The notes beneath the pieces were generated by a model, which saw nothing but the letters and a program-made list of their open reading frames with translations, was not told the origin of the DNA and made no database searches. Position numbers and translations under genes: made by a program. 62,790 nt of DNA from Bacteroidales bacterium (GTDB lineage Bacteria; Bacteroidota; Bacteroidia; Bacteroidales; F082), in the NCBI GenBank assembly GCA_017461665.1, contig JAFTXI010000004.1:1-62790 (forward strand), written 5' to 3'. Shown in pieces: positions 1 through 12,742 of this stretch; position 1 is the first letter of the stretch; the number at the start of each line of letters is the position of its first letter.

Positions 1-178
1 CGTAGTATTGAATCTGATAATCTGATAATCTGAGAGATTGAGAGATTGAGAAAGCGCGCAGAGTCGCAAAGCAACGCAGAGTCTTGACAGCTTATCTCTG
101 CGGTACTCTGCGACTTTGCGAGAGATACCGAGTCGCCACGTAGGGACGTATCGCATACGTCCTTATTACATATTATAT
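1..178. repeat. Repeat-rich intergenic stretch at left edge
   Basis: No gene is seen here. The first 50 bases are short near-tandem units of the form AATCTGATAATCTG and GAGAGATT. Positions 55-126 form a large imperfect inverted repeat with GCGCAGAGTCGCAAAGC on the left and GACTTTGCGAGAG on the right; a relative lies at 5769-5840. Positions 144-162 form a perfect palindrome (8-bp arms GGACGTAT and ATACGTCC, 3-base loop) that recurs at 15691-15709. All three elements are of types also found in other intergenic gaps of this window. Confidence 0.6.
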
Positions 179-205
179 GCGTGGACACATTCAATGGGTC
201 CACGC
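179..205. terminator. Perfect 8-bp inverted repeat after nifJ, possible terminator
   Basis: Arms GCGTGGAC (179-186) and GTCCACGC (198-205) surround an 11-base loop, about 30 bases beyond the nifJ stop. There is no clean T-run on the minus side, so termination is only a guess. Confidence 0.35.
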
Positions 206-234
206 ATGATTTCTCAGTTTCTGAGATTCCAATA

Positions 235-3792
<3,558 letters not shown>

Positions 3793-3858
3793 AATATTGT
3801 ATTTTTAGATGTAATTAGTAGAACAAGAGCCTACTATATATGGTTTCATTTAAAGGCG

Positions 3859-3893
3859 CAAATTTACTTTTTTTTTGCACACGATTTACAAAA
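3859..3893 (-). promoter_or_regulatory. Bacteroidetes-type promoter of nifJ
   Basis: Minus strand TAAATTTG (-7 box, 3859-3866) is preceded by TTTTG (3889-3893) 22 bases upstream, giving a leader of about 60 nt before the nifJ ATG. Confidence 0.5.
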
Positions 3894-3910
3894 TACGTAA
3901 AGATGTTACA

Positions 3911-3937
3911 AAAAAAAGCGGACGAATCCGCTTTTTA
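3911..3937 (-). terminator. Terminator of the Cys/His-rich lipoprotein gene
   Basis: Stem AGCGGA/TCCGCT with loop CGAA and A/T tails on both sides; on the minus strand it is followed by a run of eight T. It could act in both directions. Confidence 0.75.
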
Positions 3938-3973
3938 AAACCATCAATGATGGAAAATGTTTTATGAGCAAAA

Positions 3974-4282
3974 TCAATTTACATTCTTTGTTGTGCTTGC
4001 TTCATGTTGATGAGCGCAGTTTGCATGATCGTGACCACATTCAGCTTTCTTTGCTTCATGATTACAACCTTCATGATTGTGACCTTGACAAGCTCCAGAT
4101 TTCATTTCGCAGTTTGCATGATCGTGTTTACCATCGCAATTATGCTCGTGTTTGCCGTCGCATTTCTGTTCGCATTTTTGTTCTGCTTTGCCGTCACATT
4201 TTTGTGCACCTTTTTGATTGTTATTGCAGCAACTTGCTAATAATACTACTGCCAATCCTAATACTAAAAATAATTTTTTCAT
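3974..4282 (-). CDS. Cys/His-rich small lipoprotein, putative metal binder
   Basis: Product of 102 residues from the ATG at 4282; a TTG three codons upstream is in frame but less likely. Residues 1-17 are a signal peptide ending in the lipobox LASC, so C18 would be lipidated and the protein anchored to a membrane. The mature part has about 11 Cys and 11 His in 85 residues, arranged as degenerate repeats: KCDGK, CDGKHEHNC, CDGKHDHANC, CGHDHANC. Lys and Glu fill the rest; there are almost no hydrophobic residues, so it is probably disordered without metal. I recognise no named family. Binding of Zn, Cu, Ni or similar ions is inferred from composition alone. It has its own terminator and no metal transporter next to it. 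Confidence 0.8.
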   Translation of the reverse strand: MKKLFLVLGLAVVLLASCCNNNQKGAQKCDGKAEQKCEQKCDGKHEHNCDGKHDHANCEMKSGACQGHNHEGCNHEAKKAECGHDHANCAHQHEASTTKNVN

Positions 4283-4424
4283 TGTTTTCAAATTTTAAGT
4301 TAAGTTCGACAAAGATACAATATTATTTGTAAAAATCAAATATAATGTTTGTTAATTTTTTGTCTCCAAGTCTCCGAGTCACCAAGAAGTTACTAAGATT
4401 TTGAATTTTTGAATTTCTCGGTTT

Positions 4425-5693
4425 CTATTCCAAAACGATTTGATATGTGCTTCTGCTTCTTTGTTCGATGTATATTTTTTTATCTTTGACAAAGTCTTTT
4501 TCCAAACCTTCATGATAATGACGAATTGTGAAGAGTTGTAGTCCGTCGTTGTATTTAATTTTAAATGATTGAGAGAGAGTCTCAATGAGTTGAAGTTTTT
4601 TCTTTTCGTTTTCGTCGAAGCATATCGAGAGGACGAGAGCCGACACTTGCGTCATGTTGGCGTGGAGATTTAGTTCGTCCATGATGTTAAAGATAATAGC
4701 GCGGTTGTGTTCGTTCATGAAAGAAAAGTCGCGTGCTGTGATACTCATAAGAGTCTGTTTCTCTTTTACTATGAAAGATGGGACATACTCGATATAATCT
4801 TCAGTGTTGTCGATGATGGTAGGTTCTAAGGAAGTATCGACGAAAGATTTAACTTTAAGAGGGATGTTTTTGTTTTGCAGAGGTTTGAGTGTCTTAGGAT
4901 GAATTATCGACGCTCCGTAGAAAGCGAGTTCTATTGCTTCCAAATAGGATAGGTGTGATATTTTTTGTGTGTTGGGAAAACGTTTAGGGTCGGCGTTACG
5001 GACTCCATCGACGTCTTTCCATATCGTAACTTCCTGAGCATCCATGCAGTTGGCGAATATCGCTGCTGTGAAGTCGGAGCCTTCTCTTCCTAAGGTCGTT
5101 GTGGTTTTCGGAGAAATAGTTCCTGCGATGAAACCTTGTGTTATGTACATCGTGCCATCATGATTGTCGCTGAGTTTTTGTATCCTCAGTCGGCAGTCGT
5201 CCCAATTAGGATTGGCAGCGCGGAAGTTATGGTCGGTGATGATATATTCGCGAGCGTCTAAGAGTTCGTTCTTTATTCCACATTCATTGAGATATGTGGA
5301 GATCAGAGTCGTTGATAGAATCTCTCCGAAGCTGACGGTGTTGTCGTATTGATAGTCATAGTCGAAGCCTGTCTCTTGAAGGTTGAGATATAAATCTAAG
5401 AAGAGGTTTGTCATCACTTCAAAGATTGGGTGAGAGGTGTTGCCTTCAAAAAGGTCAATCATTATCTTTTCGTGATATTCTATTATCTCGCTGAGAGCGC
5501 TTATCTCGAGATGACCGTTGTTTTTGCGGAACTCGGCTAAGGCTTTTTCTATAGCATTTGTCGTCTTTCCCATGGCGGAGACGACGAGTATCAGTTCATC
5601 ACGATTTTCTTTTTCTATAATGCTTTTTAAGTTTCTCACGGCATCGGCGTCTTTCACCGAAGCACCACCGAATTTATATATTTTGCGAATCAT
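4425..5693 (-). CDS. lysC: Aspartate kinase (monofunctional)
   Basis: Phosphorylates L-aspartate, the first step to lysine, threonine, methionine and diaminopimelate. The 422-residue chain opens with the kinase motif YKFGGASVKDADAV (residues 6-19), has the TTTTLGREGSDFTA substrate/nucleotide segment near residues 196-210, and the KDVDGV segment near 227. The C-terminal ~120 residues correspond to the regulatory ACT region. No homoserine dehydrogenase is fused, unlike ThrA-type proteins. Which end product inhibits it cannot be read from the sequence. It stands alone on the minus strand between intergenic repeats. Confidence 0.92.
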   Translation of the reverse strand: MIRKIYKFGGASVKDADAVRNLKSIIEKENRDELILVVSAMGKTTNAIEKALAEFRKNNGHLEISALSEIIEYHEKIMIDLFEGNTSHPIFEVMTNLFLDLYLNLQETGFDYDYQYDNTVSFGEILSTTLISTYLNECGIKNELLDAREYIITDHNFRAANPNWDDCRLRIQKLSDNHDGTMYITQGFIAGTISPKTTTTLGREGSDFTAAIFANCMDAQEVTIWKDVDGVRNADPKRFPNTQKISHLSYLEAIELAFYGASIIHPKTLKPLQNKNIPLKVKSFVDTSLEPTIIDNTEDYIEYVPSFIVKEKQTLMSITARDFSFMNEHNRAIIFNIMDELNLHANMTQVSALVLSICFDENEKKKLQLIETLSQSFKIKYNDGLQLFTIRHYHEGLEKDFVKDKKIYIEQRSRSTYQIVLE

Positions 5694-5714
5694 AAAATTT
5701 CAAAATTTGTCATA

Positions 5715-5722
5715 CAAAAATA
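5715..5722 (-). promoter_or_regulatory. -7 promoter box of aspartate kinase gene
   Basis: Minus strand TATTTTTG, 21 bases before the ATG at 5693. No clear -33 TTTG at the expected distance. Confidence 0.4.
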
Positions 5723-5768
5723 AGAAAAATGATAAGCAAAAAATGTCTGATAGCAAAATTTTTATTTC

Positions 5769-5840
5769 GCGCAGAGCCGCAGAGCATCGCAGAGTTTTTT
5801 TAGTTAGTTTCTTTGCGATGCTTAGCGTCTTGGCGAGAGA
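5769..5840. repeat. Inverted repeat of the GCGCAGAG/CGAGAGA family
   Basis: Imperfect fold-back of about 72 bp: left arm GCGCAGAGCCGCAGAGCATC, right arm GATGCTTAGCGTCTTGGCGA. It resembles 55-126 in arm sequence and outer ends. It sits two bases from the glutamate decarboxylase stop codon. Confidence 0.65.
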
Positions 5841-5842
5841 TG

Positions 5843-7270
5843 TCAATTCTTCTTTCCTCCGTGGTTGAAGCTGTGTTTAGGATGGATGTTCCTATTGACT
5901 TCAACACGCGACTGTGTAGGATAGCTGAGTTTCTCTAAGTCGCTGACTGCCATCCTGATGTCGGTGAGAAGCATATCTGCCATGTCGCGGCTGAATCCTT
6001 GGCGACAAACTATTCTCATCACGACGCATTGTTCCAAGTCCTTCGGCATAGTGTAGGCTGGAACCATCCATCCGTTTTGCTGTAACTTATACTGCAAGTC
6101 GTATAATGTCCAGTTGGCTACTTTGTCGTACTTCGGATTCAACGACCAGATGAACAACGGGTTGACTACTTCATTGCTGTAATTCTTGAACTGTGGCATC
6201 TTGCCAATCTCTTCGTGAAGATATTTTGCAATTTCCATAGAGTTCTGTTGTATTGCCTTGTAGCCCTGGAATCCTAATCTGATGAACTGATAATATTGTC
6301 CGAGTATCTGTGCGGCAGGACGTGAGAAGTTGAGACCTACCTGTGTTATGTCAGCACCGAGATAGTTGACACTGAACGACATTTCTTCAGGAAGATATTT
6401 CTTGTCTTTCCAAATAACCCAGCCCAATCCAGGATATACGAGTCCGTATTTGTGTCCTGAAGTGCTTATCGACAAGACATTGTCCAAGCGGAAGTCCCAT
6501 CTGACGTGAGGCTTTAGGAATGGCAAGATGAAACCTCCTGATGCAGCATCGACGTGGATGCAGAGTTCGTTACCCGTTTTCTTGTTGAACTTCGTTACTT
6601 CCTTGTCTAATTCCTCGATGTCGTCGTTCATGCCGGTCCAGGTGCAGCCTGCGATAGGGACGATACATATTGTGTTCTCGTCGCACATCTCGATGGCTTT
6701 CTTAGGGTCGAGAGTTGGGTTGTCGATGCTGAGCGGAACCGTACGCATCTCGATCTGCCATAGCTGAGCAAACTTCTCCCATACTACCTGGAATCCTGTG
6801 GAGACCACGAAGTTAGGTTTGTCGTAAGGCTTGCCTTGTTGCATCCTTCTCTTACGCCAGCGCATCCATGCCGAGACGCCGCCGAGCATACAAGCCTCCG
6901 ATGAACCAATACCGACGGCTCCGGTCTTCCACCGATTCTGTTCGGGTGAGTTCCAGAGGTTAGCAATGATGTTAATACATTTCTGACCCATCAAGGCGAT
7001 ACGAGGATATTCGGTCTCGTCTATATAGTTGATACTGATGGCGTCGTTCATGAGCTTGGTGGCGTGGTCGTCCATGTAAGTCGTGACGAAAGTGGCGAGG
7101 TTGAGACGAGGTTGCGTCTGAGGGAAGGTTTCGTCTTTAACCATTTGGTAGGCTATTTCCGGGGTAGTAGGGCTATCCGGAATCTTATCGACGGGCGAAG
7201 GGTTAATCATGGCATCTGTTCCGAAGACGTCGCTTTTTGCATCTCCGTGTCTGAAATTGAAATCTTTCAT
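5843..7270 (-). CDS. gadB: Glutamate decarboxylase (PLP-dependent)
   Basis: Converts glutamate to GABA and CO2, consuming a proton. The 475-residue chain has the group II decarboxylase fold signatures: HVDAASGGF (239-247) and the PLP lysine in SISTSGHKYG (K274). The C-terminal HSFNHG segment (about 465-471) resembles the SFKH tail of E. coli GadB, whose His closes the active site at neutral pH, so pH-gated activity is plausible. No GadC-type glutamate/GABA antiporter is adjacent, so acid resistance or GABA production would need a transporter elsewhere. The gene is monocistronic. Confidence 0.93.
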   Translation of the reverse strand: MKDFNFRHGDAKSDVFGTDAMINPSPVDKIPDSPTTPEIAYQMVKDETFPQTQPRLNLATFVTTYMDDHATKLMNDAISINYIDETEYPRIALMGQKCINIIANLWNSPEQNRWKTGAVGIGSSEACMLGGVSAWMRWRKRRMQQGKPYDKPNFVVSTGFQVVWEKFAQLWQIEMRTVPLSIDNPTLDPKKAIEMCDENTICIVPIAGCTWTGMNDDIEELDKEVTKFNKKTGNELCIHVDAASGGFILPFLKPHVRWDFRLDNVLSISTSGHKYGLVYPGLGWVIWKDKKYLPEEMSFSVNYLGADITQVGLNFSRPAAQILGQYYQFIRLGFQGYKAIQQNSMEIAKYLHEEIGKMPQFKNYSNEVVNPLFIWSLNPKYDKVANWTLYDLQYKLQQNGWMVPAYTMPKDLEQCVVMRIVCRQGFSRDMADMLLTDIRMAVSDLEKLSYPTQSRVEVNRNIHPKHSFNHGGKKN

Positions 7271-7479
7271 AATGTTGTTTTTTTAATTTATAATGCCTAA
7301 GAAACATAATGAAAGAAATAAAGTTTGTTAAAAAGAGGTGAAGGATAACTACAAAAATCTTCATAACAATATTATGTTACAAATTCTTTTTTAAATCCCA
7401 AAATGTTGTGAATCGTGATTCTTATGCTCTGAAGTATTTTTGCAATCGAAAATGTATTAGCTATATGATAGAATCGTTT
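7271..7479. other. Divergent intergenic region gadB / xusA-like receptor
   Basis: AT-rich 209 bp holding the start-side signals of both divergent genes. One -7 box for the plus-strand gene is visible at 7435-7442; no clear box is seen for gadB, and no Fur-like palindrome was recognised by eye. Confidence 0.4.
7435..7442 (+). promoter_or_regulatory. -7 promoter box of the xusABC-like operon
   Basis: TATTTTTG, 37 bases before the ATG at 7480. It lies downstream of the in-frame start at 7408 and so argues for the later start. Confidence 0.4.
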
Positions 7480-9897
7480 ATGAGAAATAATAAAATAACA
7501 ACCTTAATAATTTCCATTCTTATTATGTCATTTTCCTCTTACGCTAATCCTACGGAAAATATGCCGGCAGAGAAAGTAGTTGTCAGTGGAAGAGTAATTG
7601 ATGAGGGAGGTGCTCCTGTCTCGTTCGCGACAATCTTTATAAAAGAATCTTCGCATGGAACAATGGCTGATGAGGATGGAAAATATTCTTTGAAGGTGAA
7701 TGTAGGAAGTCACGTCTTATGTGTCAGTATGCTTGGTTATGAAGATACTGAGAAAAATATTGTTGTAAAATCGGCTACTCCTTTGGTGGTCGATTTTGTT
7801 TTAAAAGAAAGTTCCATACAACTCGACCATGTTGTTGTTACGGCTTCGAGTGTTGAACGTGTTCGCAACTCGGCTTTCAATGCTGTGGCTGTCGACACTC
7901 GTGGCTTGCAGAACTCTTCCAAGAATATCAGCGACGCTCTCTCCAAGTCGTCTGGTTTGAAACTGCGCGAGTCGGGAGGCGTTGGCTCCGACCTTTCGGT
8001 TATGCTTGACGGATTCTCAGGAAAACACGTGAAGGTCTTCATCGATGGCGTGCCTCAAGAAGGCGTCGGCAGCTCGTTCTCTCTCAATAATATCCCCGTT
8101 GGATTCGCTGAACGTATAGAGGTCTATAGAGGCGTTGTTCCCGTCGGTTTCGGATCCGACGCCATAGGCGGAGTGATAAACATCGTTACCAATAAGAAAC
8201 GTCGTTCATGGTTCGCTGACGCTTCCTATTCGTATGGTTCTTTCAACACTCATCGCTCCACTATCAACGCGGGACAGTCGTTCGAGAATGGCTTGATGTG
8301 GGAGATAAACGCCTTCCAAAATTATTCCGATAATAATTATATGGTTGATGCTCCAGTTGAGAATTTCGAGACGGGACTTATCGACAAGACTAAGAAAGAA
8401 CACGTGGAACGTTTCAACGATACATATCATAACGAGGCTGTCATCGCAAAAATTGGTCTTGCAAATAAAAAATGGACCGATCGTCTCTTGTTCGGACTTA
8501 CTTATTCCCAAATGTATAAGGAGGTTCAAACCGGCGTGCGTCAGGAGATAGTCTATGGAGCGAAACATCGTCATGGCCATTCGTTCATGCCTTCTATGGA
8601 ATATGTTAAAAGAAACTTACTTCTCGTAGGTCTCGACCTTACACTCACGGCAAATTATAATAATAATGTTAACACAAATGTCGATACTTCCCAATACAAA
8701 TACAATTGGTTGGGAGAGACGCAGCGACTTAATTCGCCAGGGGAACAATCGTATCAATATTCTCAAGCTAACAATGACAATTGGAACACGACGGCAACAT
8801 TAAACTATCGCATAGGTCATGCTCATCGTTTCACACTGAATAACGTCTTCAATTCTTTCACGCGCTCCAACACCTCGCTCTTAGCTGTCGAAGAGCAGAC
8901 CGACCCCATAGCAAAGCAGACGCGTAAGAATATCACAGGATTCCAATATCGTTTCATGCCGACGCACGTTTGGAACGTCTCGGTATTTGCAAAATATTAC
9001 GATCTCTACGTCTCAGGACCTATCGCCGTCGATGAGAATGCAACTGACTTTGTGAGAACCACGCGTTCTGAAAACGCCTTCGGTTATGGAATAGCAGGAA
9101 CTTATTTTATCGTGCCGGAGTTACAAACGAAAATATCATACGAGAAGGCTTATCGTCTGCCTACTATCGAGGAGATGTTCGGTGATGAAGACTTGGAGAT
9201 GGGCGACATCGGGATACGTCCTGAGAATAGTCATAACTTCAATTTCAACCTGAGCTACAATTTCTTTCTTGATAAAAAAGAAAGACATAATATTTATTTG
9301 GAAGGTGGCTTGGTCTATCATGACACGCGAGACTACATTCAACGCAACATCGTTGACATCAGCGGAGGAAGATCGGCAGCGACTTATATCAATTATGGTA
9401 GAGTCAAGACGATAGGCGGAAATATGACGATGCGTTATTCTTTCTCGCGTTGGCTCTCTGTCGGCGGTAACGTCACTTATATGGACATTCGTGACAATAT
9501 GCCAATCGCCATTGGTACTGAATCGATGCCTAACTTAGGTTATAAAGACAGAATGCCTAACATTCCTTATTTCTTCACCGATGCCGATGTCACTTTTACA
9601 TGGACCGACTGCGGCAGAAAAGGCAACGATTTGTCGTTTATCTACGACAATTATTATATGCACAAATTCTATTATTACTCATCACGTATCGGAACTAATA
9701 AAGATGAATATATGGTACCTAATCAGTTCTCGCACAATGTCTCACTGAATTATTCTATAAGTAATGGAAGATATAATCTATCGGTGGAATGTCGTAACCT
9801 CACCGATGAAGACTTATACGATAATTTCAGTTTGCAGAAAGCTGGACGCGCCTTTTATGCGAAAATAAGAATAGCATTGGGAGGAGAGATTAATTAG
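7480..9897 (+). CDS. xusA: TonB-dependent outer-membrane receptor, XusA-like
   Basis: Product of 805 residues. The chosen ATG gives a normal signal peptide ([18 protein letters not shown], cleaved near residue 22); an in-frame start at 7408 would add 24 residues and precede the likely promoter. Then follow a carboxypeptidase-D-like beta domain ([20 protein letters not shown]), a plug ([32 protein letters not shown]) and a 22-strand-type barrel ending in F-Y-A-K-I-R-I. With the DUF4374 lipoprotein and PepSY protein downstream this is the gene order of the Bacteroides xenosiderophore system XusABC, so ferric siderophore import is the best guess. Family call is firm, substrate is inferred from context. 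The stop codon TAG overlaps an AATTAGGAAT repeat. Confidence 0.8.
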   Translation: MRNNKITTLIISILIMSFSSYANPTENMPAEKVVVSGRVIDEGGAPVSFATIFIKESSHGTMADEDGKYSLKVNVGSHVLCVSMLGYEDTEKNIVVKSATPLVVDFVLKESSIQLDHVVVTASSVERVRNSAFNAVAVDTRGLQNSSKNISDALSKSSGLKLRESGGVGSDLSVMLDGFSGKHVKVFIDGVPQEGVGSSFSLNNIPVGFAERIEVYRGVVPVGFGSDAIGGVINIVTNKKRRSWFADASYSYGSFNTHRSTINAGQSFENGLMWEINAFQNYSDNNYMVDAPVENFETGLIDKTKKEHVERFNDTYHNEAVIAKIGLANKKWTDRLLFGLTYSQMYKEVQTGVRQEIVYGAKHRHGHSFMPSMEYVKRNLLLVGLDLTLTANYNNNVNTNVDTSQYKYNWLGETQRLNSPGEQSYQYSQANNDNWNTTATLNYRIGHAHRFTLNNVFNSFTRSNTSLLAVEEQTDPIAKQTRKNITGFQYRFMPTHVWNVSVFAKYYDLYVSGPIAVDENATDFVRTTRSENAFGYGIAGTYFIVPELQTKISYEKAYRLPTIEEMFGDEDLEMGDIGIRPENSHNFNFNLSYNFFLDKKERHNIYLEGGLVYHDTRDYIQRNIVDISGGRSAATYINYGRVKTIGGNMTMRYSFSRWLSVGGNVTYMDIRDNMPIAIGTESMPNLGYKDRMPNIPYFFTDADVTFTWTDCGRKGNDLSFIYDNYYMHKFYYYSSRIGTNKDEYMVPNQFSHNVSLNYSISNGRYNLSVECRNLTDEDLYDNFSLQKAGRAFYAKIRIALGGEIN

Positions 9898-9912
9898 GAA
9901 TTGGGGATTGGG
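9896..9912 (+). repeat. AATTAGGAATTGGGGATTGG repeat unit at receptor stop codon
   Basis: One degenerate unit of the GAATTAGGAATGAG family found at 15110, 16858 and 18961. It begins inside the receptor stop codon. Confidence 0.5.
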
Positions 9913-9967
9913 AAGTTTTATATTGAATAATCATAATAAATACATAATAATTAAATACATAATAAAA

Positions 9968-11398
9968 ATGAAAAAAACTATCAAAATTCAAAAATTGAGC
10001 AAGCGTTTTTACGCTACAGTATTAATGGCTCTTGCCATGACAGTTTCATTCTCTTCATGTAAACCGGATCCAGATGATCCAACGCCACCATCGACAGGTG
10101 ATAAAAACGTTTATGTCATTGCTTCACAAGGTCAGTTTTCTAATACTACAACAAACGCTTTGTTGACAACATCTTCTTTAGACGAAGGCACCATCGGAAT
10201 GGAAAACGGCTTGGTTAACGACGGAGCTACACAATGGGTTTTCTACGGCGACAAATATCTTTATGGTTTGACTTACAATCAAGGTAATGCCGGTTTAACT
10301 CGTTCTTACATAATGGGTGACGACTATACTCTAAAAGCTCGTTCAGGAGAATATGCAGTACGTCGTTTCACCACTTACGGAATTTATGATGATTATGTGA
10401 TGACATTCTCGACAGGCGACGGTCCTGCTGAATGGGCTGACGAAAACGGTTATATTCCGCAGTCGTTCTTAGTTTCAAAATTGGATGTATATTCTGAGAC
10501 ATATACCACCAACAACACACTCGAACCTCATTATCTCTCAGAGAATTTCCTTGGCAATGGCGAGTATGTGACACTTGCCGGCATTCAAGAACGCGATGGA
10601 AAATTATTCTCTGCTGCCGTCCCAATGGGATTGAGCCAATACGGTGTCAAAGATGGCGACGGTCAATGGATTCTTCCTGGCAACGAAGACTTAGTGACAA
10701 CAGAGCCGGGTGGTTCGGGAAGCAGCTCATACGACGTTGATGAATTACAATGGACACAATATCCTAACGAGTGTTGGATTGCTATCTTTAACGATGAGAC
10801 TCTCTCTGAGAAAACTCTCATCAGTACCGATAAGATAAGTTATGCCTGTGGTCGTAGAAAATCGCAGTATTATCAGATGACTTGGGCTGTAGATAACGGC
10901 GATATCTATGTGTTCTCGCCTTCATACGCCAAGGCAATGAAAGACTCTCGTCAGCAAACGACACTTCCTGCTGGCGTCATGCGTATAAAAGATGGGACAC
11001 AATCGTTCGATGAAAGTTACTATGTTGATTTTGAAGCATTGTCAGGCGGTCTCTCATTCTTGAGAACATGGTACGTGGGTGACAACAAATTCTTGATGTT
11101 GATGTACGACAGACCAATAACACCTGCCAACGACATGGTCGCCAATGCTCTTGCAATATTCGATGTTGAAACAAGCACTCTCACCAATGTCACAGGACTT
11201 CCTTCAGCAGACGTCTTGTCAGGATTTGGCAACGCTCCATACGCTGAAGACGGAAAAGTATATATGGCTGTAACCACAACAAATTCTTATCCTGTGGTTT
11301 ATGTCATCGATTCTAACACAGGCGTCGCTGAAAAAGGCATCACTGTAGAAGCAACACAAATCAGTGGAGTAGGTCGTCTGTTACCATTAAATAAATAA
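9968..11398 (+). CDS. xusB: DUF4374 surface lipoprotein, XusB-like siderophore binder
   Basis: Product of 476 residues from the ATG at 9968, chosen because it gives a lipoprotein signal peptide with C31 after FSS (lipobox-like SFSSC). A Pro/Asp-rich linker ([10 protein letters not shown]) follows, typical of surface-exposed Bacteroidetes lipoproteins, then a beta-propeller-like DUF4374 domain ([30 protein letters not shown]). In Bacteroides thetaiotaomicron the DUF4374 protein XusB captures ferric enterobactin-type siderophores and hands them to XusA; that role is inferred here from family and position. It is 70 bases after the receptor gene and 2 bases before the PepSY gene, so clearly one operon. 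Confidence 0.82.
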   Translation: MKKTIKIQKLSKRFYATVLMALAMTVSFSSCKPDPDDPTPPSTGDKNVYVIASQGQFSNTTTNALLTTSSLDEGTIGMENGLVNDGATQWVFYGDKYLYGLTYNQGNAGLTRSYIMGDDYTLKARSGEYAVRRFTTYGIYDDYVMTFSTGDGPAEWADENGYIPQSFLVSKLDVYSETYTTNNTLEPHYLSENFLGNGEYVTLAGIQERDGKLFSAAVPMGLSQYGVKDGDGQWILPGNEDLVTTEPGGSGSSSYDVDELQWTQYPNECWIAIFNDETLSEKTLISTDKISYACGRRKSQYYQMTWAVDNGDIYVFSPSYAKAMKDSRQQTTLPAGVMRIKDGTQSFDESYYVDFEALSGGLSFLRTWYVGDNKFLMLMYDRPITPANDMVANALAIFDVETSTLTNVTGLPSADVLSGFGNAPYAEDGKVYMAVTTTNSYPVVYVIDSNTGVAEKGITVEATQISGVGRLLPLNK

Positions 11399-11400
11399 CT

Positions 11401-12501
11401 ATGAGAAAGATATTTAAGGAGTTACATCTTTGGCTCTCGTTGCCGCTCGGTATCGTGATGGCAGTGACATGTTTCTCCGGTGCTATGCTTATCTTTGAAA
11501 AAGAGATAACAGAGTCAATACAAAAGGAATATTATTTCGTAGATAAGGTGTCGGACGATGCCTTATCTTTTTCCCAGATAATAGAGAAAGTACAGCCTAC
11601 TCTCGACAAAGGCGTTGAGATAACAGGTATCGTCGTCTCTAATGATCCTGAACGTTGTTATAAGTTGAATCTTTCTAAACCCAATCGTGCTGCTGTTTAT
11701 GTGGATCAGTATTCGGGTGAGTTGAAAGGTCAGCCTGAGCGTTTGGCATTTTTCAGGACTATGTTCCGACTGCATCGTTGGCTGATGGACTCGCGTCCTG
11801 CCGATGGCGGGATTTTTTGGGGAAAGATGATAGTCGGAGTAAGTACACTTTTGATGGTTATAGTTCTTATCACAGGCATAGTGATATGGATTCCTAAAAA
11901 CATCAAAGGATTGAAAAACAGACTGTCGATAAAAGTCGGTAATGGATGGCGTCGATTCTGGTACGACCTTCATGTGGCAGGTGGAATATACGCTGTCTTG
12001 CTGTTGCTCGCCATGGCGCTCACCGGATTGACATGGTCGTTCGAATGGTATCGCAACGGGTTTTATAAGGTGTTTGGCGTCGAGATGACGAAAAACAACG
12101 GCAATAATTCCAATAAACAGAAGACACAAGTCGAGGATGAGCAGAAAACTCCTTATCTTCATTGGGAAGAGGTATATAAGAAGTTGTCGATGGAGAATCC
12201 CGAGTCGAAACAGATTACGATTTCAAAGGGAAGTGCTACTGTCAGCGTTGACGCATTTGGCAACAAAAGAGCTTCCGACAAATATAAATTCGACAATGCG
12301 AGTGGAGAGATAATCTCGAAGGAATTATATAGCGATGCCGCCAAGTCGAGCAAGATAAGAGGTGTTATCTATTCTGTACATGTTGGAAATTGGGGAGGAA
12401 TGATAACGCGAGTCTTATGGTTCTTGGCTGCTATGATAGGAGCTGCTCTTCCTCTGACAGGATATTATCTTTTCTTCAAGAGGAAATTCGGAAAGAAATA
12501 A
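11401..12501 (+). CDS. xusC: PepSY-associated TM protein, XusC-like
   Basis: Inner-membrane protein of 366 residues. A first membrane helix (LWLSLPLGIVMAVTCFSGAM, about 10-30) is followed by a periplasmic PepSY domain, helices near 140-165 and 198-220, a second soluble PepSY region, and a final helix near 335-358. Conserved His residues at membrane edges (F-R-L-H-R-W, D-L-H-V-A-G) resemble those of PepSY_TM proteins thought to handle iron or reduce ferric siderophores. It ends the three-gene operon and is followed by a strong bidirectional terminator. Homologues are XusC and, more distantly, FegX/PiuB-type reductases. Confidence 0.83.
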   Translation: MRKIFKELHLWLSLPLGIVMAVTCFSGAMLIFEKEITESIQKEYYFVDKVSDDALSFSQIIEKVQPTLDKGVEITGIVVSNDPERCYKLNLSKPNRAAVYVDQYSGELKGQPERLAFFRTMFRLHRWLMDSRPADGGIFWGKMIVGVSTLLMVIVLITGIVIWIPKNIKGLKNRLSIKVGNGWRRFWYDLHVAGGIYAVLLLLAMALTGLTWSFEWYRNGFYKVFGVEMTKNNGNNSNKQKTQVEDEQKTPYLHWEEVYKKLSMENPESKQITISKGSATVSVDAFGNKRASDKYKFDNASGEIISKELYSDAAKSSKIRGVIYSVHVGNWGGMITRVLWFLAAMIGAALPLTGYYLFFKRKFGKK

Positions 12502-12525
12502 TATCGTATTGAAGATATAAAAACA

Positions 12526-12559
12526 AAAAACGGACGACTTAATTGTCATCCGTTTTTCT
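12526..12559. terminator. Bidirectional terminator between xusC-like gene and tRNA-fMet
   Basis: Arms AAAAACGGACGAC and GTCATCCGTTTTT around loop TTAATT. It has T-runs on both strands, serving the operon on plus and the tRNA on minus. Confidence 0.85.
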
Positions 12560-12563
12560 TTTG

Positions 12564-12637
<74 letters not shown>

Positions 12638-12685
12638 TCATGATTTCACAAAAGAACAAATTTTTTTTCGTTTTGTTTGCGAGTG

Positions 12686-12716
12686 CAAAGATATATTTTG
12701 TTTCTTTGCAAGTCAA
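12686..12716 (-). promoter_or_regulatory. Promoter of tRNA-fMet
   Basis: Minus strand TTG (12714-12716), 20-base spacer, TATCTTTG (12686-12693), about 49 bases before the tRNA. Confidence 0.55.
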
Positions 12717-12742
12717 GTATTTTTTAAAAAAAAATTTTCAAC

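Noticed and set aside
3974-4282. Cys/His-rich protein considered as a ferredoxin or rubredoxin
   Set aside because: The Cys spacing does not match CxxCxxCxxxC or CxxC pairs of those folds and there is no hydrophobic core.
7480-12501. Receptor locus considered as a SusCD polysaccharide utilisation locus
   Set aside because: The lipoprotein has DUF4374 rather than SusD features and no glycoside hydrolase is adjacent.
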